In this document: positions 42,892-50,703 of the stretch, piece after piece
Numbering within the stretch: the stretch's first letter is position 1
Layout of the letters: every line of letters begins with the position of its first letter
Assembly: GCA_946499615.1 (NCBI GenBank)
Contig: CAMMST010000001.1
Location: 41,850 to 105,849 of the forward strand
Length of the DNA stretch: 64,000 nucleotides
Direction of reading: 5' to 3'
DNA from: Enterococcus_E cecorum_B
GTDB taxonomy: Bacteria; Bacillota; Bacilli; Lactobacillales; Enterococcaceae
Position numbers and translations under genes: made by a program
Notes under the pieces: model-generated
What the model was told of the DNA's origin: nothing
Database searches by the model: none
What the model saw: only the letters and a program-made list of their open reading frames with translations

Positions 42892-43619
42892 TGCCTATAA
42901 AAAGACGTTTCATTTTAATCATTAATATTGTTATGGCCACCATCTATTTCTTCATTGCTCATGAAGAATTGAGTGGCTATTTACAAGATAATCCACACTG
43001 GAGTTTCAGTAGTTTAGATTATGTAAATCGACTTTTTATTTTTAATGATGCCACTCACTATCCTTATATGGAAAGTCTTAGTCTAATTAATTACTTGCCT
43101 TTATACTTATTTTGTCTACTAACTTTAGTTTGGGCAATTGCACCATTTGTACAATTGGATTTTCGTTTTTATTCACTCATCGCCATTAGAGTAAAAAATA
43201 CGCCTCAACTTGTCAAAATCATTCGTAAACAAAGTATTACTTATCAATTAGTTGGGCTTACTAGTTATTATGTGACAATCGCGCTATTTATCCTATTAAT
43301 GACAAACCATGTTCAAATAATCTCCTGTTTTAAGTTGCTTGGGTTATTATTCATCTTACATAGTCTAGTATTAATTACAGGTGCCCGAGTGTTATTCTGG
43401 ATTTATTTTTACTTTGGAGAGGTCAGATATTTTATTACTTCCAGTGGAATACTTGCCCTACTTTTTTTACTTAACAGAGCCTATCCAAAACTATCTTTTC
43501 TTTTTATTTGGCACGGAAATTTTTGGATAGTTCCTTTCATTATTTCTATTCTTTTCATTATTGCGAATACCTACTTAACTTATCAAGGAAAATATTATTG
43601 GAGGGAGCAACATGATTAA
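42891..43619 (+). CDS. Multi-pass membrane protein, ABC permease subunit 2
   Basis: A 242-residue hydrophobic protein with about six segments. GAGGTG lies eight bases upstream inside the previous gene. It overlaps the ATPase gene by eight bases. Presumed half of the permease; substrate unknown. Confidence 0.7.
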   Translation: MPIKRRFILIINIVMATIYFFIAHEELSGYLQDNPHWSFSSLDYVNRLFIFNDATHYPYMESLSLINYLPLYLFCLLTLVWAIAPFVQLDFRFYSLIAIRVKNTPQLVKIIRKQSITYQLVGLTSYYVTIALFILLMTNHVQIISCFKLLGLLFILHSLVLITGARVLFWIYFYFGEVRYFITSSGILALLFLLNRAYPKLSFLFIWHGNFWIVPFIISILFIIANTYLTYQGKYYWREQHD

Positions 43620-44256
43620 CATCCACAATCTTACAATTACACTAAAGCAGCAAAACATTCTGGATAATATTTCACTCACTATTGCTAAGGGAAAATGCAC
43701 TGGATTTGTTGGGGTAAATGGTTCAGGAAAAACGGTAATATTAAAAAGTATTTGTGGTTTTCTCCCAATTAGTAAAGGAGAAATTACCATAGATGGAAAT
43801 CCGATAATTCCTGGTAAAAAATTTATTAAAAACGCAGGTATCTTAATTGAACAACCTAGCATGATTCCTTATTTGAGTGGATATGAAAATCTCAAATTTT
43901 TAGCTGAATTGACACAAAATGATTCCCAAGCGCATTTAGAAAATATACTAAATAAAGTTGGTTTGTTTGAAAATCGCAAAAAGAAATACAAACATTACTC
44001 TTTAGGGATGAAGCAGCGATTACGCATTGCCCAAACACTTATTGAAGAAAATCAAATTTATATTTTAGATGAACCTTTTAATGGGTTAGATAAACAAGGC
44101 ATTCAAGAAATGATTTCTTTATTTCAAAAGTTGAAGCAACAAGAAAAAACAATTCTCTTAACTAGCCATGATGAAAGGCAGATTAACCAATTGTGCGATA
44201 TCATTTATGAAGTAGAAGGAGGCAGTATCTCATGTATTCAAAATTCTGTCGTATAG
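43612..44256 (+). CDS. ABC transporter ATP-binding protein
   Basis: A 214-residue ATPase: Walker A GVNGSGKT near residue 36, signature YSLGMKQRLRIAQ near 129, Walker B IYILDEPFNGLD. It lacks the C-terminal extension of BcrA-like ATPases. GGAGGG is nine bases before the ATG. It overlaps the lipoprotein gene by 25 bases, an intimate coupling. Confidence 0.88.
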   Translation: MINIHNLTITLKQQNILDNISLTIAKGKCTGFVGVNGSGKTVILKSICGFLPISKGEITIDGNPIIPGKKFIKNAGILIEQPSMIPYLSGYENLKFLAELTQNDSQAHLENILNKVGLFENRKKKYKHYSLGMKQRLRIAQTLIEENQIYILDEPFNGLDKQGIQEMISLFQKLKQQEKTILLTSHDERQINQLCDIIYEVEGGSISCIQNSVV

Positions 44257-44768
44257 TACTTTTATGTCTAATTGGAATACTTATAAGCGGATGCGGCTCA
44301 TTGGCACCAAAAACAGAAAAATCAGTTACAAATGCTTCAGAGGTCCAAAAAGCAATCCAGGAAGAAGAAGCTGTTATGAAGCAATCAACGCAATCTGGCT
44401 TTGAAAAAGGGAAAAAATTTTTTATCCAAACACTGAAACAATCAGAGCAATGGCAAATAGATACCTATTCAGCCAAGCATCGAACTTTGCCACTAGCATT
44501 GCGACTATCCGTTGACAAACATAATTTATATGATGTACAACTAGATGTGGATACAACTACAGCGCAATTTTTAAACGAGGAAAGTTATCAAAAAGCACTG
44601 CAAACCATCTTTACTGGTTTAAATGAAACTTATGATCAACATAAAATAAGACAATTTCTAGAACATCCAGAAAACGCCATCTATTCTTATAGTCAAACAC
44701 TCGAACTGCAATTTGGCAGAAGTAACGAGAAAAATGATTTTAACATTCTCTTTTTGCCTAAAAAATGA
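44232..44768 (+). CDS. Lipoprotein of the ABC operon
   Basis: A 178-residue protein with a lipoprotein signal (VLLCLIGILISGCGS; lipidated C21). The mature part is alpha/beta with no family I recognise. Encoded right after an ABC ATPase, it may be an outer-face immunity or substrate-capture protein. GAAGGAGG precedes the start. Confidence 0.7.
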   Translation: MYSKFCRIVLLCLIGILISGCGSLAPKTEKSVTNASEVQKAIQEEEAVMKQSTQSGFEKGKKFFIQTLKQSEQWQIDTYSAKHRTLPLALRLSVDKHNLYDVQLDVDTTTAQFLNEESYQKALQTIFTGLNETYDQHKIRQFLEHPENAIYSYSQTLELQFGRSNEKNDFNILFLPKK

Positions 44769-44807
44769 GCTAAGTAAAAATAATAATTAAATGAGAAGGT
44801 GACGCGA

Positions 44808-45095
44808 ATGAAACAAACACATAAAACCGCTATTCAATACAAAAAGTTACTCGCCTTAATCATTTTGGGATTAGCGGGTGCACTTTCGCCAAATTATCCA
44901 GTCCTTGTGATTTGTGGACTAATAATTGTATTAGCACTTGAATTTAGCTTGCCTGTAGATTATCGTTTTATCATCAAAAAGTCACTATTTTTCGAAAACA
45001 AATCACTATCTACTGAAAAAAGCATTCTCACTGCTTTGTTTTTACTTTATTTTTGTTTACTAGTCATCATAAGAATCTATATCCTAAAATTTTAA
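44808..45095 (+). CDS. Small membrane protein at the end of the ABC operon
   Basis: A 95-residue protein with three hydrophobic segments; family unknown. ATG at 44808 has AAGGTG seven bases upstream; GTG at 44799 would lie within that site. The terminator at 45104 closes the operon. Confidence 0.6.
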   Translation: MKQTHKTAIQYKKLLALIILGLAGALSPNYPVLVICGLIIVLALEFSLPVDYRFIIKKSLFFENKSLSTEKSILTALFLLYFCLLVIIRIYILKF

Positions 45096-45103
45096 GGCAA
45101 AAA

Positions 45104-45146
45104 CAAATAAAACCGTCTGTATCGCAATAAATACAGGCGGTTTTTG
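45104..45146. terminator. Bidirectional terminator
   Basis: AAAACCGTCTGTAT pairs with ATACAGGCGGTTTTT; A and T runs on both flanks serve the convergent genes. Confidence 0.85.
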
Positions 45147-45147
45147 G

Positions 45148-45405
45148 TTATTTAATTGGATCAACGGATAGCACCGCATTAGTTGAATTTACAAGGACAG
45201 TCGTGCCATCCTCAAATTTGATTTGTAGCTGTTCTCCTTCGTAATCGTCCCACGTAGCTACCTTACCTTTTTTTATCGTGCCATCTGGTAATTTGACCAT
45301 CGCATAGTTAAATGTATAAGTCGTATCAAAAAATTGTTTATTCCCACAGGCACCTAGTAATACCAAGCCGATACCTAACACACTGACCATGAATAACTTT
45401 TTCAT
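45148..45405 (-). CDS. Small lipoprotein
   Basis: An 85-residue protein. The signal MKKLFMVSVLGIGLVLLGACG carries a clear lipobox (LGAC, lipidated C20). The mature part has about 65 residues with KLPDGTIKKGKVATWDDYEGEQLQIKF, a small beta-barrel-like pattern also seen in phage and plasmid lipoproteins of Firmicutes. ATG at 45405 has AAAGGA nine bases upstream. Stands alone. Confidence 0.75.
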   Translation of the reverse strand: MKKLFMVSVLGIGLVLLGACGNKQFFDTTYTFNYAMVKLPDGTIKKGKVATWDDYEGEQLQIKFEDGTTVLVNSTNAVLSVDPIK

Positions 45406-45477
45406 TTTTTTCATTCCTTTCCGTCTTTTTCTCATTATACCAAAAGTGCTGCGACAACACGATACGGCTTAAGATGT

Positions 45478-45520
45478 AAAAAATCCTAGCTAAACTTTTT
45501 GTGTATAGCTAGGATTTTTT
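45478..45520 (-). terminator. Terminator of XRE module 2
   Basis: AAAAAATCCTAGCTA pairs with TAGCTAGGATTTTTT. Confidence 0.85.
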
Positions 45521-45522
45521 CA

Positions 45523-46053
45523 CTATTCTATTTTCTCAATATGGATGTCTCCCCAGCCAAGATAATTAGCTAAATGACCATATCCAGCATAAACATTAAA
45601 AAATAAAGCAATTAAAGCAACCAACCAGATAAGCTTATAGAATCTATTTTGTCGTTTATTGCGAATCAATACAAAGCCTATTAACAGCAAGCCTAAGGGG
45701 AAAATTAATGAAGACACAGCCGCCAACAAAAGCAACAAGAGACTTTCATCTTTTTCCTTACTCGTTATTTGTAGGACTTCTTGTTCAATCTCTCTTAATT
45801 TTTGTTTTTTATCTTGAATTTCCTGTGCGTTTTGATCTATCTTTTTGAATAATTCTTCATTTTCCTTAATCAAATGGTCGATTGAGACTTGGTATAACTC
45901 GCTAATTAATACTAGATTATCCAAATCAGGATAACTCTTGCCATTTTCCCACCGTGAGATTGATTGCCGTGTGATTCGTAATTCATTGGCAACTTGTTCT
46001 TGAGTAAATCCTGCCTTTTCTCGATAATACTTTAAATTATTTGCCAACTCCAT
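45523..46053 (-). CDS. Membrane-anchored XRE family regulator (module 2)
   Basis: A 176-residue near-twin of the regulator at 39817: identical through the HTH and coiled coil, different only in the last ~20 residues (AGYGHLANYLGWGDIHIEKIE against GIGIVGDYLGWGEVHIEKIE). Two copies of one repressor in 6 kb probably recognise the same operator, which fits the shared 20-mer. It lies 13 bases downstream of a broken secreted-protein gene. Confidence 0.85.
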   Translation of the reverse strand: MELANNLKYYREKAGFTQEQVANELRITRQSISRWENGKSYPDLDNLVLISELYQVSIDHLIKENEELFKKIDQNAQEIQDKKQKLREIEQEVLQITSKEKDESLLLLLLAAVSSLIFPLGLLLIGFVLIRNKRQNRFYKLIWLVALIALFFNVYAGYGHLANYLGWGDIHIEKIE

Positions 46054-46102
46054 TCATTCTCACCTCTTATCGTACAACTAATTTACCAGAAGAAATGTCT
46101 GC
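45688..46102. repeat. 415-bp perfect direct repeat, copy 2
   Basis: Pairs with 39982-40396, offset 5706 bases, same orientation. Confidence 0.88.
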
Positions 46103-46543
46103 AATGACTTTTGCTTTTGAAGAAACCAAACCTATTTTTTGCGTAAATAAACATTCGGCTTTTGAAGAACTGTGCTTTAAAGAGCTAGAAATTATACTCC
46201 CAACTTTAGCTATTATAGACAGATTACTTGTTCCAACTATTTGCTTATTACCATTAATTTTTATGTTATAAGAGACAGACCAATATCCCTTTGATGACTT
46301 ACTTACTTTATATGTACCTGCACTCAACGCCCGTCTAAATCTTTTCCCTGTTGTTTGCTCTTTTACCGGTTCTACCGCTAATGATATTTCTTCTCCAGTC
46401 TGCGAATCAATATAGTTTAATGCTGTTTGTTCAGTAGTATTCAAATCTACTACCAATTGATTTTCTTCATCTGCATTCACATTTGTATGTGTTACAAAAA
46501 AACAATATTAAAGCAAAAAATAAAGCAATCCATTTTTTCATTT
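46067..46543 (-). pseudogene. Secreted protein of module 2, frameshifted in a T7 tract
   Basis: The frame from ATG near 46543 gives MKKWIALFFALILFF and then leaves frame in a run of seven T (46496-46502, minus strand). Removing one T restores VTHTNVNADEENQ and the remaining 137 codons, which match the module 1 protein in most of its length. A GTG at 46480 opens the rest but lacks a signal peptide. The gene is either off by slippage or dead. Confidence 0.75.
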
Positions 46544-46625
46544 CAATCATCCTTCCTATTCTTTTTCTACTTTGAATATCCTACTATTCTAGTCAAAAGT
46601 ATATCGAAAATGCTAGCAATCATCA

Positions 46626-46674
46626 TGTTACATCATGTAAAAATGTTTTTACATCGTCTTTAGTAACGATATTT
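46626..46674. promoter_or_regulatory. Conserved operator-like region of module 2
   Basis: TGTTACATCATGTAAAAATG followed by TTTTTACATC. ATGTAAAAA and TTTTTACAT form a palindrome with a two-base centre. TTAGTAACGATATTT follows as in module 1. Apart from this, the 46544-46836 gap shows no gene. Confidence 0.7.
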
Positions 46675-46836
46675 GCAACAAGATGTAACAGAACGCTTTC
46701 TTGAAATAACTAATTATCCCACATAAAATATAATCGTAATCAAATTCTTTTTAACTATCAAAAGCATAGAAAGGTGGGCAGAGCAGCTATATAGTTAAAT
46801 AGAATAGCTCAATAAACTTACGAGAAGATGATTTTT

Positions 46837-47424
46837 ATGAAATATAAACATATTTTATTGATAGCTACAATTTGTTTTTTAGGTTTAATAAGTTTCAATA
46901 ATAAAACAATTTCAGCAGATGAAACTAATTCATCTATCACAGAAGAAAATATTATGCTATCATCGGATAACTCAGAAAAAAGTGTAATTTCTTATATTGA
47001 TGAGGATGGAAATTACGTAGTTCGAGAATATTCAATGGATATAAATACGGAAGATAACACATCAAGCAATTCTAAAAGAAAAAAACGTTCAGCTAAACCC
47101 CCAGTAAATATGGGGTCTCCAATAATTTCACGATGGGGTTATTGGGAATATACTCATATAGCTATATCAACAGGTGTTTTATCAAATGCTATAAATCACG
47201 CTTTATACAATGGAATAGGTGTTTCTTTAGGGATGTTTGGCATTCCAGGATGGGCGTTAGGTGGAATGCTTGACTTAGCTTCTTGGACTAAACGAGGCTC
47301 AAAACCAGGAGATGATATAGCTAAATTATGGGATAAAAATAAAAATGGATGGGTAGGATTTTATTTTAGAAAAGGGTATGATGCAGCAGGAAGAGTTGTT
47401 GCAACTGAATATTCAACTAGATAG
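46837..47424 (+). CDS. Secreted protein, candidate bacteriocin or effector
   Basis: A 195-residue protein with a Sec signal (about 1-27, ending ISA before DET). An acidic, serine-rich pro-region (about 28-85) ends in SKRKKRSAKPP, a possible cleavage site. The C-terminal ~105 residues hold a hydrophobic, glycine-rich core (NGIGVSLGMFGIPGWALGG) then a charged, aromatic tail. This layout resembles large pro-bacteriocins, but I know no specific relative. ATG 46837 is preferred over ATG 46828, which abuts GAGAAG. A small membrane protein follows three bases after the stop. Confidence 0.65.
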   Translation: MKYKHILLIATICFLGLISFNNKTISADETNSSITEENIMLSSDNSEKSVISYIDEDGNYVVREYSMDINTEDNTSSNSKRKKRSAKPPVNMGSPIISRWGYWEYTHIAISTGVLSNAINHALYNGIGVSLGMFGIPGWALGGMLDLASWTKRGSKPGDDIAKLWDKNKNGWVGFYFRKGYDAAGRVVATEYSTR

Positions 47425-47427
47425 AAG

Positions 47428-47643
47428 ATGATATTTTTGAAAAAATTTTTAGAATTTTTAAAAGAAATGGAAAATCGCTATCCTTACAGAACTATAATAA
47501 TTTTTATTATATTCACTAGTTTATTAGGTATAACGATAGAGTATATCATGCACAAAGATATTATTATTAGTGGATTATGGGGAACTATTTTCACAATGAT
47601 TTTTTGGCTTGTCTATACCTTTATAAAAAATAAAAGGGATTGA
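47428..47643 (+). CDS. Small membrane protein, candidate immunity protein
   Basis: A 71-residue protein with two transmembrane segments (about 22-40 and 47-66) and charged ends. It begins three bases after the secreted-protein gene, the position and size usual for bacteriocin immunity proteins. The ribosome binding site is weak (AGAAG), which fits translational coupling. Function inferred from context only. Confidence 0.6.
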   Translation: MIFLKKFLEFLKEMENRYPYRTIIIFIIFTSLLGITIEYIMHKDIIISGLWGTIFTMIFWLVYTFIKNKRD

Positions 47644-47665
47644 TTTTCAGTCCTTTTTATTTTAA

Positions 47666-47716
47666 AAAAAACAACCCTAGTCAGACTGCTTTTTGCGTCT
47701 ATCTAGGGTTGTTTGT
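47666..47716. terminator. Bidirectional terminator
   Basis: AAACAACCCTAG pairs with CTAGGGTTGTTT over a loop of about 22 bases. It closes the effector/immunity pair and the prkC operon from either side. Confidence 0.8.
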
Positions 47717-47717
47717 A

Positions 47718-49925
47718 TTAAGGTACTTGAATAGTGGTCGCTTTAGAAACAACCATCGAAACTTCTTTGCCGTTATCTCTTTGGGCATAGATGGTTGCTG
47801 TACCACCGTGAGCGACTGAAACATCAACACTCACTCGTTTGTAATTACTTGAAGCATCCACGATAAAGGATTGGACTTGTTTTCTTGCATCGCCGGTACT
47901 GGCATCTTTTAGCCAGATGGTGATGGTTTGTCCGTTGCTATCATTTTCGCCACCTGTGAAGTTTGCAACGACATCCACAGTGAAATTACTCAAGTTGCTA
48001 CCTTTAGAAAGTGTCACAGTCACACTGCTATTTTTCTTCACTTTTTCACCTGCACTAGGATTAGAGCGAATCACTTGGCCAGCTGGAACCTGCGTATCAT
48101 AATCTTCTTCAAAGTTCACCGTCAAGCCAGCTTCTTTGGCGGCACTTTGAACTTCTGACTTACTCATTCCCGTAAAATCAGGGACGCTGACTTCATTTGG
48201 CCCTGAGCTAACCACAAAGTTAATCATCGTCTTACCTGGCGTCACACTAGAACCATCAGAAGGCGTTTGGCTTAAAATCGTACCGGCTTCTTTATCACTT
48301 TCTTGTTGGGTTTGTTTGACTTGTGATTCATTGATGCCATTATTCGCCAAATCAAGTAAGGCTTCATTTATCGTCATGCCAACATAATCACTAATCTTGA
48401 TTGGTTTGGCCCCTTTGCTGACTACAAATTTAACCGAAGTCTTATCTGGTGTCACTTCACTATTTGCTTCAGGCGTTTGTGAGATAATCTTTCCTTTTTC
48501 AACCGTATCACTGTATTCTTCTTTTTTCTTGATCTTGCTTTCTTTAAAATCAAGTTTCACCAGTGCTTCAACCGCCTCTTTATACTCCATATCGGTGTAA
48601 TCTTTCATCTTAATCTTACGTCCACCGGTACTGATATAAAGCACAACTTCACGGCCCTTTTGCACAATCGCTTTGGCTTCAGGGTTTGTCTTTACTACTT
48701 TGCCTTCTGGTATTTTATCACTAGTGATTTCTTCCGTTTGCCCAGCTGCTTTTAATCCAGCTTCTTGTAACTTGCTTCTAGCAGCGGATTCGGATAGATT
48801 GCTGACATCTGGCACGCTAATCTCATTTTTACCGCCACCTAAAACACTAAAGACAATCGCTGCAATCCCGATAACCAACACAGCTGCAATCCCTAGGAAT
48901 AATAATTTTTTCTTACTCTTAGGCTTTTGATCCTTGGCTTTTTTCTTAGATGGTATTGGTTTTTCCTCAGCCTCTTTTTCTGGTTTTGTAACAATTTCTT
49001 CCACTGGTGCGACTGTTGGCATTTGTTCTGTTAGATTTGGTAAGACCTTGGTTTCTTCGACATGATTTGCTGGATGCCAGGCAGGTTCATTTAAGCGACT
49101 TGGATCCAATGCTGTAGCCAAATCAGCGCTCATTTCCTCTGCACTTTGATAACGGTCGATAGGATCTTTCGCTGTGGCTTTTAAAACGACATTTTCCAAA
49201 GATTGCGGCACATGACGATCATATAAGCGCACAGATGGAATCTCTTCTTGAAAATGCTTCAGCGCAATCGTTACCGCAGATTCACCGTCAAACGGCACTT
49301 TTCCTGTCAACATTTCATACAAGATAATCCCAATTGCATAAATATCTGATTGGTTCGTAGCCATACTTCCTCTCGCTTGTTCAGGAGAAAGGTAATGCAC
49401 TGAACCTAGCATACTATTGGTTTGGGTAATGGAAGTTTCAGATAACGCCACCGCAATCCCAAAGTCCGTAATCTTCACCGTACCAGATTCATCGATTAAG
49501 ATATTTTGTGGTTTTAAATCGCGGTGAATAATCCGATGCTGATGGGCCAAGGCTACCGCAGACAAAATCTGTTGCATAATATCCACAATACGGCCATAAG
49601 GAATTGGATACTGTGTTTGGATATAGCGCTTCAAATCCATGCCCTTCACGTATTCCATCACTAAAAATTGCGTTTCTCCTTCTTGTCCCGCATCATAGAC
49701 CGTCACAATATTTGGATGGACTAACTCTGTGGAAGCAAGCATCTCTCTTTGGAAACGACGGATAGCTGATTGATCATTTAAAAAGTCATAGCGCAACACT
49801 TTAATCGCTACTTCGCGGTCCAAAATCAAATCGCGGGCTAAAAAGACATTGGCCATACCCCCGCTACCGATATTGCCTAAAATCAAGTAGCGACCATTAA
49901 ACTTTTTCCCGATTTCAGTCGGCAT
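47718..49925 (-). CDS. prkC: PASTA-domain serine/threonine kinase (PrkC/StkP/IreK)
   Basis: A 735-residue transmembrane kinase that senses cell-wall fragments and controls wall stress and growth. The kinase domain covers about 13-275 with GSGGM (20-24), K42, HRD (134-136) and DFG (154-156). A juxtamembrane linker leads to a transmembrane segment (about 341-363), then four PASTA repeats and a C-terminal beta-rich extension. ATG at 49925 is set by AGGAGGTG seven bases upstream; GTG 49934 lies in that site. It overlaps stp by 11 bases. Confidence 0.96.
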   Translation of the reverse strand: MPTEIGKKFNGRYLILGNIGSGGMANVFLARDLILDREVAIKVLRYDFLNDQSAIRRFQREMLASTELVHPNIVTVYDAGQEGETQFLVMEYVKGMDLKRYIQTQYPIPYGRIVDIMQQILSAVALAHQHRIIHRDLKPQNILIDESGTVKITDFGIAVALSETSITQTNSMLGSVHYLSPEQARGSMATNQSDIYAIGIILYEMLTGKVPFDGESAVTIALKHFQEEIPSVRLYDRHVPQSLENVVLKATAKDPIDRYQSAEEMSADLATALDPSRLNEPAWHPANHVEETKVLPNLTEQMPTVAPVEEIVTKPEKEAEEKPIPSKKKAKDQKPKSKKKLLFLGIAAVLVIGIAAIVFSVLGGGKNEISVPDVSNLSESAARSKLQEAGLKAAGQTEEITSDKIPEGKVVKTNPEAKAIVQKGREVVLYISTGGRKIKMKDYTDMEYKEAVEALVKLDFKESKIKKKEEYSDTVEKGKIISQTPEANSEVTPDKTSVKFVVSKGAKPIKISDYVGMTINEALLDLANNGINESQVKQTQQESDKEAGTILSQTPSDGSSVTPGKTMINFVVSSGPNEVSVPDFTGMSKSEVQSAAKEAGLTVNFEEDYDTQVPAGQVIRSNPSAGEKVKKNSSVTVTLSKGSNLSNFTVDVVANFTGGENDSNGQTITIWLKDASTGDARKQVQSFIVDASSNYKRVSVDVSVAHGGTATIYAQRDNGKEVSMVVSKATTIQVP

Positions 49926-50661
49926 CCCTTTCACCTCCTAAAGAAATAACTACGGCGGTAATATTGTCTAAACCACCCGCATCATTGGCTTTTTGAACTA
50001 ATGATTGCAAGGCTTCTTCTAAGTTTTCAGCAAAAAGTATGGTATTGGCGATTTCGGCATCACTGACCATATTCGTCAAGCCATCTGAACAAAGTACGAG
50101 ATAATCCCTAGACTGTAGATAAAAACTGGCAACATCCACTTCGACCACACCGGGCATACCGACTGAGCGCAATAAGACATTTTTACGCGGATGATTGGCT
50201 GCTTGTTCTTGGGTAATTTCTCCTGATTTGACCAATTCATTGACTAGCGAGTGGTCCTCAGTTAATTGCTGTAATTTGCCTGAACGTAATAGATAAATAC
50301 GACTATCTCCCACATGGGCAATCGTAAATTGATCTTCAAAAATGGCTACAGCAACAATTGTCGTCCCCATCCCTGCTAATTCGACAGCTCCAGCACCCAT
50401 TTCAAAAATAGCTTGGTTTTCGATTTGAATTTGTTGAATCAACCATTGCGCGCATTTTTCTGGATCAGTGATTTCACTTGCTTGCCAGGCAGCCCCGAGC
50501 TCTTCTACAGCTTTTTTGCTAGCGACATCGCCTGCTTGATGTCCCCCCATCCCATCAGCCAAAATTGCTAAAGGATAATTAGCTTGATTGTAATAGACAT
50601 CTGCATAATCCTGATTGGTATTACGCTTTTTACCGACGTCACTTAAAAAACGAATTTCCAT
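49915..50661 (-). CDS. stp: PP2C-type protein phosphatase Stp (PrpC/IreP)
   Basis: A 248-residue metal-dependent phosphatase that reverses PrkC phosphorylation. PPM motifs are visible: RNTNQD, LAILADGMGGHQAGD, HVGDSRIY, SDGLTNMV and GGLDNITAV. ATG at 50661 is set by GAGGTG; the longer frame from 50694 was not taken. It stands between rsmB and prkC, as in most Firmicutes. Confidence 0.96.
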   Translation of the reverse strand: MEIRFLSDVGKKRNTNQDYADVYYNQANYPLAILADGMGGHQAGDVASKKAVEELGAAWQASEITDPEKCAQWLIQQIQIENQAIFEMGAGAVELAGMGTTIVAVAIFEDQFTIAHVGDSRIYLLRSGKLQQLTEDHSLVNELVKSGEITQEQAANHPRKNVLLRSVGMPGVVEVDVASFYLQSRDYLVLCSDGLTNMVSDAEIANTILFAENLEEALQSLVQKANDAGGLDNITAVVISLGGERDAD

Positions 50662-50703
50662 CGCTCTCACCTCTTTAATATCGTCACTTGTCACACGATT
50701 TTC

